DNA from: Clostridia bacterium
GTDB taxonomy: Bacteria > Bacillota > Clostridia > Oscillospirales > RGIG577
Assembly: GCA_017405765.1 (NCBI GenBank)
Contig: JAFQZS010000013.1
Coordinates: 1-64,000 of the forward strand
Direction of reading: 5' to 3'
DNA length: 64,000 bases
In this document: positions 19,301 through 28,075 of the stretch, one piece after another
Layout of the letters: each line of letters starts with the position of its first letter
Position numbering within the stretch: the first letter of the stretch is position 1
Made by a program: the position numbers and the translations under genes
The notes under the pieces: generated by a model
Seen by the model: only the letters and a program-made list of their open reading frames with translations
What the model was told of the DNA's origin: nothing
The model's database searches: none

Positions 19301-20430
19301 CGAACAATCAGAAGCTCGATATCATAACGACGCATTTTGAGTATCATTCAATAGAAGAAAACCTTTTAAAGCTCGACCTTCTGGGACACGACGCGCCGAC
19401 TATGATCCGCGTACTTACCGACCTTACGGGCGTAGATATAAACGACGTGCGCTTAGACGACGAGGAGACGATGAGCATATTCACCTCGCCGAAGGCGCTT
19501 AAGCTTGAACCTGATGAGGTGATCCACTCGGTAGGCACCGTGGCGATACCCGAGTTCGGCACGAAGTTCGTGCGTCAGATGCTTGTTGACACTAAGCCCA
19601 CGACGTTTGCCGAGCTCGTGCGTATAGCCGGCCTTTCTCACGGCACCGACGTATGGCTCAACAACGCGCAACAGCTTGTGCTTGACGGCACGACGACGCT
19701 TAAGAACGTTATCTCCACGCGCGACGATATAATGATGTATCTCATACATAAGGGGCTGCCGAAAAAAGAGTCGTTTACGATAATGGAGGCGGTAAGAAAG
19801 GGCAAGGGCTTACAGCCCGAATGGGTGGAGCTCATGCAGAGCTTCGACGTGCCCGAATGGTACATAGAATCGTGCCGCCGCATAAAATATATGTTCCCAA
19901 AGGCGCATGCCGTGGCATATGTGCTTATGTCGTTTAGGATAGCTTATTTTAAGGTGCATTATCCTCTGGCCTTTTACTGCGCGTATTTCAGCGTTGCAGC
20001 CGACGACTTTGACGCGGACATGATGGCGAACGGCATTGATCGCGTCAGACGCCACATGAAAAAGATAGAACAGGATCCGAACGCGACGGCAAAGGATCAG
20101 AGCATATATATAATCCTTGAGATATGCTACGAGATGTACCGCCGCGGATTTGAATTTCTGCCGATAGACCTTTACGAGTCCGACAGCAAAAATTTTAAGA
20201 TAATTGACGGCAAGATACTTCCGCCGTTTCGCGCCCTTTCGGGGCTGGGCGAAAATGCGGCGAGAAGCATAAAGGAAGCGCGTGAAGACCGCCCGTTTGA
20301 AACGGTAGAGGATCTGCGCGTTCGCACGGGCATTTCAAAGACGGTAATAGAAATGTTTCGTGAACGCGGGATGCTTCGAGGCATACCCGAGAGCAATCAG
20401 ACAGATATTTTTGATTTGTTGAAGATATAG
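16390..20430 (+). CDS. polC: DNA polymerase III alpha subunit, PolC type
   Basis: Replicative polymerase of low-GC Gram-positives with built-in 3'-5' proofreading. Order: N-terminal domain (1-70), a charged Lys/Glu/Pro-rich linker (75-120), an OB fold (about 140-225), the PHP domain beginning ELHLHTQMSALDATN (about 240) with TDHG, an inserted DnaQ exonuclease (FDFETTGLSRKKDRITEIGA, about 335-500) and then the rest of the PHP. The polymerase palm has GDKSPDIDLNFS near 868, with catalytic Asp residues, after a zinc-type CEKC...CPNC motif near 818-846. Helix-hairpin-helix and duplex-binding parts follow. At 1346 residues it is slightly shorter than B. subtilis PolC. GAGGTAGACGG precedes ATG. Confidence 0.98.
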   Translation: MRLSERFTLVEFNGRIKELDEICTIKKLKVNRSARIIKLNLFFSDKFDNAVLSELFGLIKNAYRLSDISAEVCVNKSGPEAKKDDAPAQAPAEEKKEEKNNDEKKLKEERPKEEKPPKDESVIFGSAATMPVTKMAHVNADSGEVAVRGEVFFCEVKVTKKGRTIIVFDITDKTNSVRVKKLLPKAAVEKVTGAVKKGKSFIVQGVMGPDKFTGESVLDMSGLTECEKTVRLDPCEEKRVELHLHTQMSALDATNSIDDFCAAAKLMGHKAIAVTDHGVLQAYPDAMKASKKHGIKILYGVEAYFVNDIDGTARKIVDGNKNEPLSGEYIVFDFETTGLSRKKDRITEIGAVKVSGGEITDTFSTFVNPHMPIPPKITELTGITDEMVKDAPDENEAVRAFLKFSGSGVMVAHNAPFDMGFLNEAKARLGIKTAQTSIDTVELSRTLYPNLKNHKLDTLARHLEMEDFNHHRACDDANVLAGMFIKMTRELRDEYKIETTGQINALSDGAKVKTTSLKSYHQIIFAKDYTGLKNLYKLVSWAHIDDYYKRPRILKSKLMAHREGLIIGSACVAGELYSAILDGADRDRLINIAQFYDFLEIQPLDNNRFLIGKGRAKDEEELKAHNKLILSLGDELSIPVAATGDVHFLNPEDEIFRRILMSGHGFDDEESTPLYYRTTKEMLDEFSYLGERDAHRVVIENTNLIADMMEPIRPIAEGSFPPNVPNAAEDLEKIVWTRAKEIYGEDLPNIVSERIEHEMTPIIKHGFAPMYTIAQKLVLQSNEAGYLVGSRGSVGSSFVAFLDGITEVNSLAPHYLCEKCKHVEFFENGEYGSGADMPPKDCPNCGIPMKKDGFDIPFETFLGFDGDKSPDIDLNFSSEYQATAHKNTEVMFGKGFVYRAGTIGTLKEKKAYGYVKHYLEETGVKVNRAEENRLIMGCTGSRQSTGQHPGGLIVVPSHKEIYDFCPIQRPANNQKLDIITTHFEYHSIEENLLKLDLLGHDAPTMIRVLTDLTGVDINDVRLDDEETMSIFTSPKALKLEPDEVIHSVGTVAIPEFGTKFVRQMLVDTKPTTFAELVRIAGLSHGTDVWLNNAQQLVLDGTTTLKNVISTRDDIMMYLIHKGLPKKESFTIMEAVRKGKGLQPEWVELMQSFDVPEWYIESCRRIKYMFPKAHAVAYVLMSFRIAYFKVHYPLAFYCAYFSVAADDFDADMMANGIDRVRRHMKKIEQDPNATAKDQSIYIILEICYEMYRRGFEFLPIDLYESDSKNFKIIDGKILPPFRALSGLGENAARSIKEAREDRPFETVEDLRVRTGISKTVIEMFRERGMLRGIPESNQTDIFDLLKI

Positions 20431-20431
20431 C

Positions 20432-20461
20432 TTACACATTTTTAGACAAAGCGTGTATAAT
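20432..20461 (+). promoter_or_regulatory. Candidate promoter of trmB
   Basis: TTACAC (20432-20437), 18-base gap, TATAAT (20456-20461), 32 bases before the trmB start. No terminator after polC was seen, so readthrough is also likely. Confidence 0.45.
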
Positions 20462-20492
20462 TGTCTTATCCGGAAAGAAGGATGAACGAAAG

Positions 20493-21140
20493 ATGCGGAT
20501 GAGAAAAAAGAAAAATTTAGGCCCGCGCTTTGAGCGGTGCGAAGACCTGCTTATAGACGAGCCTGCACGATACAAAGGCCGATTTTCGGAGCTTTTTTCG
20601 CGCAGCGCGCCGCTCTATCTCGAGATAGGCGCGGGTAAGGGCGCGTTCCTTCGAAAGATGTGCGCCCGCGAGAACAGGGATTTTAATTATATCGCGCTTG
20701 AAAAGGTGCCCGAAGCGCTTATAATGGCAATGGAGAAAGCGAAGGCGGAAAACATAGCGGACGTTAAATTCATATCACAGGACGCGGCAGAGCTTTCGGA
20801 AATATTTGCCGACGGGGAAGTGTCGAAGATCTTTTTGAACTTCTCCGATCCGTGGCCCAAGTCGAGACAGGCTAAGCGCCGCCTTACTCATGAGAGCTTT
20901 TTAAAGCAATATGAAACCATACTTGCGCCTGAGGGCGAGATAATTTTTAAAACGGACAATCCGCGCCTGTTTGAGTTTTCACTGTGCGAGTTTTCCAAAT
21001 GCGGCTTTATTTTAAAGGAGCTTACGCTTGATCTTCATAATTCAAAGTATGCCGAGGGCAACTGCACAACGGAATATGAGGACAGGTTTACGGCGCTGGG
21101 TCAGCCTATCTACAGGGTGATCGCGGCAAAACGTGCGTAA
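20493..21140 (+). CDS. trmB: tRNA (guanine-N7-)-methyltransferase
   Basis: Methylates G46 in the variable loop of tRNAs with SAM. The SAM site LEIGAGKGAFLRKM lies at about residues 45-58, YIALEKVPEA follows, and the family fingerprint NFSDPWPKSRQAKRRLTHE is at about 113-131; near the C-terminus is TEYEDRF. The N-terminus is short and basic. Length 215 is typical. AAAGAAGGA is 11 bases before ATG. The ABC transporter gene follows after 12 bases. Confidence 0.97.
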   Translation: MRMRKKKNLGPRFERCEDLLIDEPARYKGRFSELFSRSAPLYLEIGAGKGAFLRKMCARENRDFNYIALEKVPEALIMAMEKAKAENIADVKFISQDAAELSEIFADGEVSKIFLNFSDPWPKSRQAKRRLTHESFLKQYETILAPEGEIIFKTDNPRLFEFSLCEFSKCGFILKELTLDLHNSKYAEGNCTTEYEDRFTALGQPIYRVIAAKRA

Positions 21141-21152
21141 GGAGAACACGGT

Positions 21153-21854
21153 ATGAGCTTTGTTGAGCTTAAAGAGGTCTATAAACGCTATAAGATGGGA
21201 GAAGTAACGATAACGGCGTCGGATGGCGTTTCGTTTTCGATAGAGAAGGGCGAGTTTTGCGTTATAGTGGGCGCGTCCGGCGCAGGCAAGACTACTGTTT
21301 TGAATATGCTTGGAGGCATGGATTCATGCGACGGCGGGCAGATAACAGTTGACGGCCGCAATATTGCAGGTTTTTCAAAAAAGGAGCTGACGCTGTACAG
21401 ACGCTTCGATATAGGCTTTGTATTCCAGTTTTATAATCTGGTACCTAATCTGACGGCGAGGGAAAATGTGGAGCTGGCCGCGCAGATATGCGAAAATTCG
21501 CTTGATCCCGATGAGGTGCTCATGGCGGTAGGGCTTTTTGAGAGGCGCAATAACTTTCCCGCGCAGCTTTCGGGCGGCGAACAGCAGCGTGTGTCGATAG
21601 CGCGCGCGCTTGCCAAAAATCCCAAGCTGCTTTTATGCGACGAGCCTACGGGCGCGCTCGATTACAATACGGGCAAAGCGATACTTGCGCTTTTATACGA
21701 CATGTGCAAAAAACGCGGCATGACAGTCGTTGTGATAACGCACAACAAGGCGATAGCTCCGATGGCCGACCGCGTTATCGAGCTTAAAAGCGCGCGGGTG
21801 AGCAATATTATCATAAACGAGCATCCCGCAGATCCCGCGACTATAGAATGGTAG
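21153..21854 (+). CDS. ABC transporter ATP-binding protein (MacB/LolD family)
   Basis: ATPase partner of the FtsX-type permease directly downstream (4 bases gap). Walker [10 protein letters not shown] is at about residues 38-46, the Q-loop in [12 protein letters not shown], the signature [15 protein letters not shown], Walker [13 protein letters not shown] and the H-loop VITHN. The 233-residue size fits the LolD/MacB/FtsE class, which drives mechanical work or lipoprotein/peptide export instead of import. The C-terminus adds a short tail. AAGGAG precedes the start. Substrate unknown. Confidence 0.95.
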   Translation: MSFVELKEVYKRYKMGEVTITASDGVSFSIEKGEFCVIVGASGAGKTTVLNMLGGMDSCDGGQITVDGRNIAGFSKKELTLYRRFDIGFVFQFYNLVPNLTARENVELAAQICENSLDPDEVLMAVGLFERRNNFPAQLSGGEQQRVSIARALAKNPKLLLCDEPTGALDYNTGKAILALLYDMCKKRGMTVVVITHNKAIAPMADRVIELKSARVSNIIINEHPADPATIEW

Positions 21855-21858
21855 AAGT

Positions 21859-24800
21859 ATGAAGGATATTCTGTTTTTAAATACGTTAAGAAGCCTGTGG
21901 CGCACGAAGAACCGCTTTTTTTCGATACTTGCGATAATCGCGCTCGGCTGCGGCTTTTTTGCCGGCGTTCGCTCAACGTGTCCCGACATGAAGTATACGG
22001 CGAAGGTCTATTTTGACGAATACAGGCTTTCCGATATGCATATCATTTCAAATGCGGGCTTTGACGGCGAGGACATCGCCGCGCTTAAAAATATAGAGGG
22101 CGTAAAAGATTTAAGGCCGTCGTATTATTTAGACTGCTTTGCAAAAAATCCGGACGGCAGGGATATCATAGTTAAAGCCATGTCCCTAAGCCTTTCCGAC
22201 ACGCAGGACCTGCCTATGCTTATCGAGGGCAGGATGCCGCAAAACGCCTCCGAATGCTTAGTTGAAACAAACACGCGCACACCCGAGTATTTTAAAGTAG
22301 GAAGCGAGATCGTGCTGTCTTTAAACGATGAGGAAAACAGCGCCGAAGATCATCTTAATAATACGTCCTTTAAAATAGTCGGAATAGTTCAGTCGCCCCT
22401 GTATATTTCTTTTAATCGAGGCAATACGAACATAGGAAACGGCACTATAGACGCTTTCTGTCTTATACCCGAAGAGGCGTTTTCTTATTCGACGTATACG
22501 GACGTTTACATAACGCTTTCAAAAAATGAGGATATGGACGCGTTCTCTGATGAATATTACGCGCTTTTAGACAGATATGACGACGTTTTTTATGAGGCGT
22601 CGCAAGCGCTTTTGCCGCAGCGCGCCGACCGCGCCGTGGCCGATGAAACGGCGGAGCTTTTAAAAGCGCGCGAAGATTACGAAGCGGCCGAGCGTGATTT
22701 GGAAGACGGGAAAGGGAAGCTGTCTTCGTCAAAAAAAGAATACGACGATGCGCTTCTTCGCTTTTCCGATGAAGAAAAGCGCTTAGAGGAGGGTAAAGCG
22801 GATTACGCTGCCGCGCTTTTGGAGTATGAAGCAGGCAAGGCGGAGTATGACGAGACCGCGCGAAAAGCAAACGAGCAGCTCTCTTTGGCCGAAGCGGATA
22901 TTATAAGCGCCGAAGAGGAATATAACGCGGGACTTTCGGGATATAATGCGGCGTATGCCGAATATGAGAGTAAAGTAAAAGAATTAGAGGAGGCGAAAGC
23001 GCTTCCCATAGCCGTGCCGGACATTGACGAAGCCTGGGCCGCCCTTTCTGCGGCCAAAGAAGAGCTTGCCGCTAAAAAATCTCAGCTTGACGACGCTGCG
23101 CTGCAGATAGAAAAGGCAAAGGCCGAAATCTCCGAAAAAAGAGCGGAACTTGAAGCGGGGAAACAAAGCCTCATAGACGCCGAAAGCGAGCTTGAAAAGA
23201 ACAGGCTTCTCATAGACGACGGCGAGGCCGAGCTTTTAAACGCCCGCGCCGAGCTTAAAGACGCAAAGGCAAAGATATCCTCGGCAGAGAACGACATTTC
23301 CGACGGAGAAGCGCGGCTTTCAAAGGCCGCGGAGGATATAGCCGACGCGGAGAGTAAAATAGAGGATTTTAAGAGCGGCGCGAAATGGTATATTTTCGAC
23401 AGACGCGACTTTGTGGATTATGAGGGCTACGGCACCGACGCCGACCGAGTAGGCGCGATCGCGACGGTATTTCCCGTGATGTTCATAGCCGTGGCGCTTT
23501 TAGTATGTCTTACGGCGATGACGCGCATGGTAGAGGAGCAGCGCACTCAGACAGGCGTTTTAAAGGCGCTTGGCTTTTCGTCGGGACGTATAGCTGTGCA
23601 ATATGTGATATATGCGTCGGCGGCAAGCGTCATTGGCGGCTTTTTGGGACTTTTATTGGGCTTTCGCATATTTCCCGCCGTCATCATGAACGCCTACGGA
23701 ATACTTTACAATATTCCGGGAGCGATCACCTCCTTTAAGTGGGGGATAGGAATGTGGTGCATAGGGGTAGCAGTTTTATGTACGGCCGTTTCCGCGCTTT
23801 TTGCCTGCATGAGGGAGCTGAGGCTAAGACCGGCCGCGCTTTTAAGACCAAAGCCGCCGAAAACAGGCAAGCACGTCTTTTTGGAGCGCACTCCCATATG
23901 GCGGCGCATGAGCTTTACAAAAAAAGTAGCCGCGAGAAATATTTTCAGATACAAGGGACGTATAATCATGACCGTTGTGGGCATTGCGGGATGCAGCGCG
24001 CTCATGCTTACGGGCTTTATGCTGAAATATTCGATATCTTCGATAGTAGATAAGCAGTTCGACGAGGTGTTCATACAGAGCGCCACGATGCTTGTGGACG
24101 ACGCGGCGTCGAACGAGCAGCGTCTCGATATAGAAAACGCGGTAAGCGCATCGCCTTATATAAGCGAGAATATCGGCGTTATGGAAAAGTCAACAAAAGC
24201 TTCATCAGACTCTAAAAGCTATGACGCATACGTTTTTGTTCCTTCCCGTACAGAAGATTTCACAAGCTTTGTAAATATACACGACCGTGAAACGAAAGAA
24301 GAATTTGATTTAAAAAACGGCGCGGTGATATCGGAGAAGCTTTCGCGTCTTTTGGACGTGAGCACGGGAGATATGATAATCGTGGGCGAACAGGATGAGG
24401 CGCGAAAGTTTCGTATAGCGGGCGTTTGTGAAAATTACGCCTACAATTATGTGTTCATATCGCATGAAGATTACGAGCGAGAATATGAAAAAGATATCGT
24501 TTACAACGCTCTGCTCATCAATATGACTGATGAAACTAAAGGCGACGAGCTTTCATACGATATGCTCTCGCATGACGGAGTGCTTGGGCTTTCATATAAT
24601 AACGATACTAGAGAGCATTTTAAAAACGTAATGGATAGTTTAAACTATATAGTTTATGTTATAATATTCTCTGCGGGGCTTTTGGCCTTTGTGGTGCTGT
24701 ACAATCTTACAAATATTAACGTGAACGAGCGTATACGCGAGATAGCGACGATAAAGGTGCTCGGTTTTACCGACCGCGAGACAGCGCAGTATATTTACCG

Positions 24801-25041
24801 CGAGAACATGGTCTCAACTCTTATCGGTATAGCTATAGGACTCGTCGGAGGAGTATTTTTAGGACGTTTCGTAGTGAAGACGGCTGAAGTGGAAATAGTA
24901 ATGTTCGCGCCCGATATTGCGCCTTCGTGCTTCGTATGGGCGGCGGCGCTTACAATGTGCTTTGCGCTTTTGGTGAATTTCGCTCTCTATTTCAGATTGA
25001 AGAAAATAAGCATGGCGGGAAGTCTTTCGGCAATGGAATAA
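21859..25041 (+). CDS. FtsX-like ABC permease with large extracytoplasmic coiled coil (1060 aa)
   Basis: Membrane subunit of the transporter. TM1 is at about residues 18-38 and is followed by a MacB-type extracytoplasmic domain. About residues 265-507 form a long Glu/Lys/Ala coiled coil with repeated ELEK/AELEAG-type heptads. Then come an FtsX core of three helices (about 532-556, 585-610, 627-652), a further helix (703-725) opening a second extracytoplasmic domain, and a second FtsX core (931-950, 987-1008, 1024-1048). The coiled coil is like that of Clostridia and Streptococcus permeases thought to reach across the wall zone. Function is not known; antimicrobial-peptide sensing/export or wall-hydrolase control are options. 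No two-component genes adjoin. Confidence 0.9.
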   Translation: MKDILFLNTLRSLWRTKNRFFSILAIIALGCGFFAGVRSTCPDMKYTAKVYFDEYRLSDMHIISNAGFDGEDIAALKNIEGVKDLRPSYYLDCFAKNPDGRDIIVKAMSLSLSDTQDLPMLIEGRMPQNASECLVETNTRTPEYFKVGSEIVLSLNDEENSAEDHLNNTSFKIVGIVQSPLYISFNRGNTNIGNGTIDAFCLIPEEAFSYSTYTDVYITLSKNEDMDAFSDEYYALLDRYDDVFYEASQALLPQRADRAVADETAELLKAREDYEAAERDLEDGKGKLSSSKKEYDDALLRFSDEEKRLEEGKADYAAALLEYEAGKAEYDETARKANEQLSLAEADIISAEEEYNAGLSGYNAAYAEYESKVKELEEAKALPIAVPDIDEAWAALSAAKEELAAKKSQLDDAALQIEKAKAEISEKRAELEAGKQSLIDAESELEKNRLLIDDGEAELLNARAELKDAKAKISSAENDISDGEARLSKAAEDIADAESKIEDFKSGAKWYIFDRRDFVDYEGYGTDADRVGAIATVFPVMFIAVALLVCLTAMTRMVEEQRTQTGVLKALGFSSGRIAVQYVIYASAASVIGGFLGLLLGFRIFPAVIMNAYGILYNIPGAITSFKWGIGMWCIGVAVLCTAVSALFACMRELRLRPAALLRPKPPKTGKHVFLERTPIWRRMSFTKKVAARNIFRYKGRIIMTVVGIAGCSALMLTGFMLKYSISSIVDKQFDEVFIQSATMLVDDAASNEQRLDIENAVSASPYISENIGVMEKSTKASSDSKSYDAYVFVPSRTEDFTSFVNIHDRETKEEFDLKNGAVISEKLSRLLDVSTGDMIIVGEQDEARKFRIAGVCENYAYNYVFISHEDYEREYEKDIVYNALLINMTDETKGDELSYDMLSHDGVLGLSYNNDTREHFKNVMDSLNYIVYVIIFSAGLLAFVVLYNLTNINVNERIREIATIKVLGFTDRETAQYIYRENMVSTLIGIAIGLVGGVFLGRFVVKTAEVEIVMFAPDIAPSCFVWAAALTMCFALLVNFALYFRLKKISMAGSLSAME

Positions 25042-25084
25042 TTTGTTTTGCGTATCAAAAAATTTTAAATAAGGAGCAGGTATA

Positions 25085-25585
25085 ATGGATTACGGCATTC
25101 GTTTTAAGAGAGTGAAAGCGGGTATTTCTGCGGCAATAATGATCTGCGCGCTTTTCATGGCCGCGTCATGCAGCGACAGCGCGTCTAAGGAAGAGACTGC
25201 GGTGGATCTGGGCGCAGTTATGGATAGTATAGGAGAGTTTGTTTCCGATCAGGATATGCTGGACCTTTCAGACGAGGAGATGTTATCGTTCTACGGCATA
25301 GAGAAAGGCGAGTATGCTCAGTTTGCCGCGAAGATCAATGTGTCGGGCGTATCGGCAGACGAGATAGTTTTCATTGAGGCCGCAGATGCAAATGCGGCGC
25401 AGTCAATAAAGGATAAGCTTGAAAACAGGTATCAGGCCAAGCTTAACGAAACAAAAAACTATTTTCCGGATGAGTACAATAAAATACAGGCTTCAAGCGT
25501 AGAGCAGAACGGCAATTACATTTCAATGGTGATCTCGGCCGACGCCGATGCGATAAACGCCGTTTATAGATCCGCGTTTCAATAA
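25085..25585 (+). CDS. DUF4358-like lipoprotein (166 aa)
   Basis: Secreted lipoprotein. A hydrophobic signal (residues 12-27) ends in the lipobox MAASC, with Cys lipidation near residue 29. The remaining 137 residues match the look of DUF4358 proteins: short helix MDSIGEF..., FYGIEKGEYAQFA, then VDEIVFIEA-like SADEIVFIEAAD and KLENRYQAK. Function is unknown in this family. It follows the permease gene by 43 bases with AAGGAG at the start and may belong to the same transcript; a strong promoter and riboswitch begin just downstream, so it ends that unit. Confidence 0.8.
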   Translation: MDYGIRFKRVKAGISAAIMICALFMAASCSDSASKEETAVDLGAVMDSIGEFVSDQDMLDLSDEEMLSFYGIEKGEYAQFAAKINVSGVSADEIVFIEAADANAAQSIKDKLENRYQAKLNETKNYFPDEYNKIQASSVEQNGNYISMVISADADAINAVYRSAFQ

Positions 25586-25613
25586 GAGCCTATTTTTAAC
25601 GCCGTAATTTGTA

Positions 25614-25641
25614 TTGACAAAGAATAAAATTGTGCTATTAT
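25614..25641 (+). promoter_or_regulatory. Promoter of the thiamine-salvage operon
   Basis: TTGACA (25614-25619), 16-base gap, TATTAT (25636-25641), about 30 bases upstream of the TPP riboswitch. Confidence 0.65.
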
Positions 25642-25672
25642 ATCTGTATAAACATCCTAAAAAAGCATATAA

Positions 25673-25758
25673 ATGAGGGGAGCTTGCGAAAAGCGGCTGA
25701 GATGTGGCGTCGCGCCTATACCCATTACCTGATTTGGATAATGCCAACGTAGGGAAAT
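25673..25758 (+). promoter_or_regulatory. TPP riboswitch (THI element)
   Basis: The conserved blocks are present in order: GAGGGGAGC, GCTGAGA (25694-25700), TACCC, ACCTGATTTGGATAATGCC with the classic CTGAT...GGATAATGCCA core, and CGTAGGGAA (25748-25756). It binds thiamine pyrophosphate and should favour the terminator at 25783 when TPP is plentiful, lowering expression of the downstream pair. Confidence 0.95.
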
Positions 25759-25782
25759 AAAAGACCAAAACAAAGCGTTTCG

Positions 25783-25820
25783 GGCGGACGACCTTATCCG
25801 GGTCATCCGCCTTTTCTTTT
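25783..25820 (+). terminator. Riboswitch-controlled terminator
   Basis: GGCGGACGACC (25783-25793) pairs with GGTCATCCGCC (25801-25811) with one mismatch, followed by TTTTCTTTT. Placed between the TPP aptamer and the first gene, it is the likely expression platform. Confidence 0.85.
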
Positions 25821-25841
25821 AAAAATGCGAAAGGAGAAAAT

Positions 25842-27011
25842 ATGGAAGCAAAAAAAATACGCGAATGTGCCGAGCGTTATCTTGAAGCTCAGGTAAAGCT
25901 TTTGGAGGAATACGCAAAGGTGGACAGCGAGTCGGGATATATCGAGGGCAACAGAAAGACCGTTGATATGACGCGCGCGATGCTTTCGTCTATACCCGGT
26001 ATCGAGATGAAAGAAGTATTCTGCGAGGGCGTGGGCACACACCTTGTCGCCAGGGTAAATGCAGGCTCAAAGAACGGGAAAATAGTCCTAAACGCTCACC
26101 TTGACACAGTGTTCCCCGTAGGCTTTGCCGAAAAATATCCGCCGTTTCGAGATGATGAGGGATGGCTTCACGGGCTTGGTACAGGCGACTGCAAGGCCGG
26201 CGTGGTCATATCGGCCTATGCCGTAAGGATAGCGTCGGAGCTTGGACTTTTGCCGGATAAGGAAATAGTGCTCATATACAGCTGTGATGAAGAGATCGGC
26301 TCGCCCACAGGATGCAAGGTTTTTGAAGCTGAGGCGGCCGGAGCCGAGTGCGCATACGTTTTCGAGTACGCCGTAAAGACGGACAAAGGCTACGGCGTGG
26401 TGTCGCAGCGCGACGGCGTGATCTTGGGAGCGCTGGATGTAAAGGGCGTTGAGGCTCATGCCGGAGGCGCATATATGGACGGTCACAGCGCCATAAAGGA
26501 GCTCGCCCACAAGATCCTTAAATATTACAGCTTCAACGATTACGAGCGCGAGATATATTATAATGTAGCGCCCATATCGGGCGGCAGGCCCAACGGCATA
26601 GTCGCGGGAGACGCGCATATGGAGTTCTGCGTTGCGGGCCTTCCGACAAACGAGTCGTTCAAAGAGGCGGAGGCTAATATAGAGTCGCTGGCCGCATCAA
26701 ACGAAGATCCTTTCTGCACAACAACGGTGGAGCATCATATACTTTTTCCCGCGCTTGAGAAAAACGACGCGGGCAGCGCAGCCGTTAGTATAGTGAAAAA
26801 GGCCGGTGAAACGATGGGCCTTGAGATAACGGAGATCGCAGATCCTACCGCGACCGACGCATGCTGGTTTTATTATTACGGCGTGCCCGCACTTGATGCA
26901 TTCGGCGCCGTGCAGCAGGGCATGCACACGCCGCAGGAAAAGGTATATATTCCGAGCATTTCCGAGATGACGGCGCTGTTTTGCGCGGTACTCGGCACTA
27001 TGAAGGAGTAA
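25842..27011 (+). CDS. M20 family metallohydrolase, candidate formylaminopyrimidine deformylase (YlmB-like)
   Basis: Cytosolic zinc amidohydrolase of the ArgE/DapE/CPG2 family. Metal-site motifs: HLDTVFP (about residue 83), GLGTGDCKAG (about 110-119), SCDEEIGSP (about 148-156), VFEYAV, the dimer-domain GHSAIKEL, and GMHTPQEKVY near the C-terminus. The 389-residue length is typical. Its control by a TPP riboswitch and its place before a ThiY-like binding protein point to the thiamine-salvage deformylase YlmB, which removes formyl from N-formyl-4-amino-5-aminomethyl-2-methylpyrimidine (known for Bacillus). A general peptidase is the alternative. AAAGGAG precedes ATG. Confidence 0.85.
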   Translation: MEAKKIRECAERYLEAQVKLLEEYAKVDSESGYIEGNRKTVDMTRAMLSSIPGIEMKEVFCEGVGTHLVARVNAGSKNGKIVLNAHLDTVFPVGFAEKYPPFRDDEGWLHGLGTGDCKAGVVISAYAVRIASELGLLPDKEIVLIYSCDEEIGSPTGCKVFEAEAAGAECAYVFEYAVKTDKGYGVVSQRDGVILGALDVKGVEAHAGGAYMDGHSAIKELAHKILKYYSFNDYEREIYYNVAPISGGRPNGIVAGDAHMEFCVAGLPTNESFKEAEANIESLAASNEDPFCTTTVEHHILFPALEKNDAGSAAVSIVKKAGETMGLEITEIADPTATDACWFYYYGVPALDAFGAVQQGMHTPQEKVYIPSISEMTALFCAVLGTMKE

Positions 27012-27030
27012 CGTGAAAGGGAGGATAATA

Positions 27031-28035
27031 ATGAAGAAAAGGATACTTGCTCTGATACTTGCGCTTATCACGGTATTTATGTTCACGGCGTGCAGCAATT
27101 CCGGCGGCAAACAGGACGCAGACGAGCTTGAGGATTTTGATATAGTGCTCGACTGGTATCCAAACGCGGTGCATTCGTTCATTTATGTGGCTATAGAAAA
27201 GGGATATTACGCAGAAGAAGGGCTTCGCGTTAATGTACAGCTTCCCGCAAATACAAACGACGCTATAACGATGACTGCGGCGGGCAAGGCCGACGCAGGC
27301 CTTTATTATCAGCCGAACATACTTCAAACGGCCGTAAATCAGCATATACCGATAAAGATACTCGGCACGGTCGTTGCACATCCCTTGAACGTAGTTATTT
27401 CCATGAGGGAAAGCGGCATAAACGGCGCGGGCGATCTGCGCGGCAAGACAGTAGGCTATCCCGGCACGACGGACAATGAGTACTATATTGCTGCCATGGC
27501 GAAGCACAACGGTTTTTCTGCGGACGAGATAAATCTTATAGACGTCGGTTTTGACGTAAATGCTTCGCTTATCACAGGTAATGTGGACGCTATAATCGGC
27601 GCGTATATAAATCACGAGTACCCCGAGCTTTTAAACGAGGGCGTGGACGTAGTTTATTTTGATATAAAGGACGAGGGCGTGCCCGATTATGAGGAGCTTG
27701 TGCTTATAACGGGCGAATCGCAGGTGAAAAATGAGAGCGACAAGCTTGAAAGATTCATGCGCGCATCGAAGCGCGGATTTGAGGATATGAAAAACGACCC
27801 CGAAGAGGCGCTTTCCATATTGCTTGCAAATCAGGACAAGGCCAATTATCCGCTGAACGCCGAAGTTGAAAAAATGAGCATGGAGATACTTCTGCCGCTT
27901 ATGTCGTCAGACGAGCACGGCTTTTTGGATATAAATGAGGAAAGCTGGAAGGCGCTGGCCGAGTGGGAAAAGGAAATAGGCATAATAAGCGAAGACGTGG
28001 ATATGGATTCGCTTGTTGCGAAAATAGGCGGATAA
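27031..28035 (+). CDS. ThiY-like substrate-binding lipoprotein (NMT1/THI5 family)
   Basis: Extracellular binding protein for a thiamine pyrimidine precursor, probably formylaminopyrimidine. Signal sequence 1-20 with the lipobox FTAC, then the NMT1/THI5 fold: LDWYPNAVHSFIYVA, KGYYAEEGL, DAITMTAAGKADAG (about 75-88), GYPGTTDNEYY. The start is the ATG at 27031 because AAGGGAGG ends six bases upstream; the GTG at 27013 precedes that box. It lies 19 bases after the M20 gene, under the same TPP riboswitch. No ThiX permease or ThiZ ATPase follows, so these must be elsewhere or shared. Terminator follows at once. Confidence 0.88.
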   Translation: MKKRILALILALITVFMFTACSNSGGKQDADELEDFDIVLDWYPNAVHSFIYVAIEKGYYAEEGLRVNVQLPANTNDAITMTAAGKADAGLYYQPNILQTAVNQHIPIKILGTVVAHPLNVVISMRESGINGAGDLRGKTVGYPGTTDNEYYIAAMAKHNGFSADEINLIDVGFDVNASLITGNVDAIIGAYINHEYPELLNEGVDVVYFDIKDEGVPDYEELVLITGESQVKNESDKLERFMRASKRGFEDMKNDPEEALSILLANQDKANYPLNAEVEKMSMEILLPLMSSDEHGFLDINEESWKALAEWEKEIGIISEDVDMDSLVAKIGG

Positions 28036-28048
28036 CGACAAAAGGGCG

Positions 28049-28075
28049 AAAAGGGCGCGAAAGCGCCCTTTTCAT
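28049..28075. terminator. Bidirectional terminator between the ThiY-like gene and a convergent small gene
   Basis: AAAAGGGCGC (28049-28058), GAAA loop, GCGCCCTTTT (28063-28072). It works for the plus-strand operon and, read backwards, for the small gene whose stop codon (28072-28074) lies in its edge. Confidence 0.8.
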
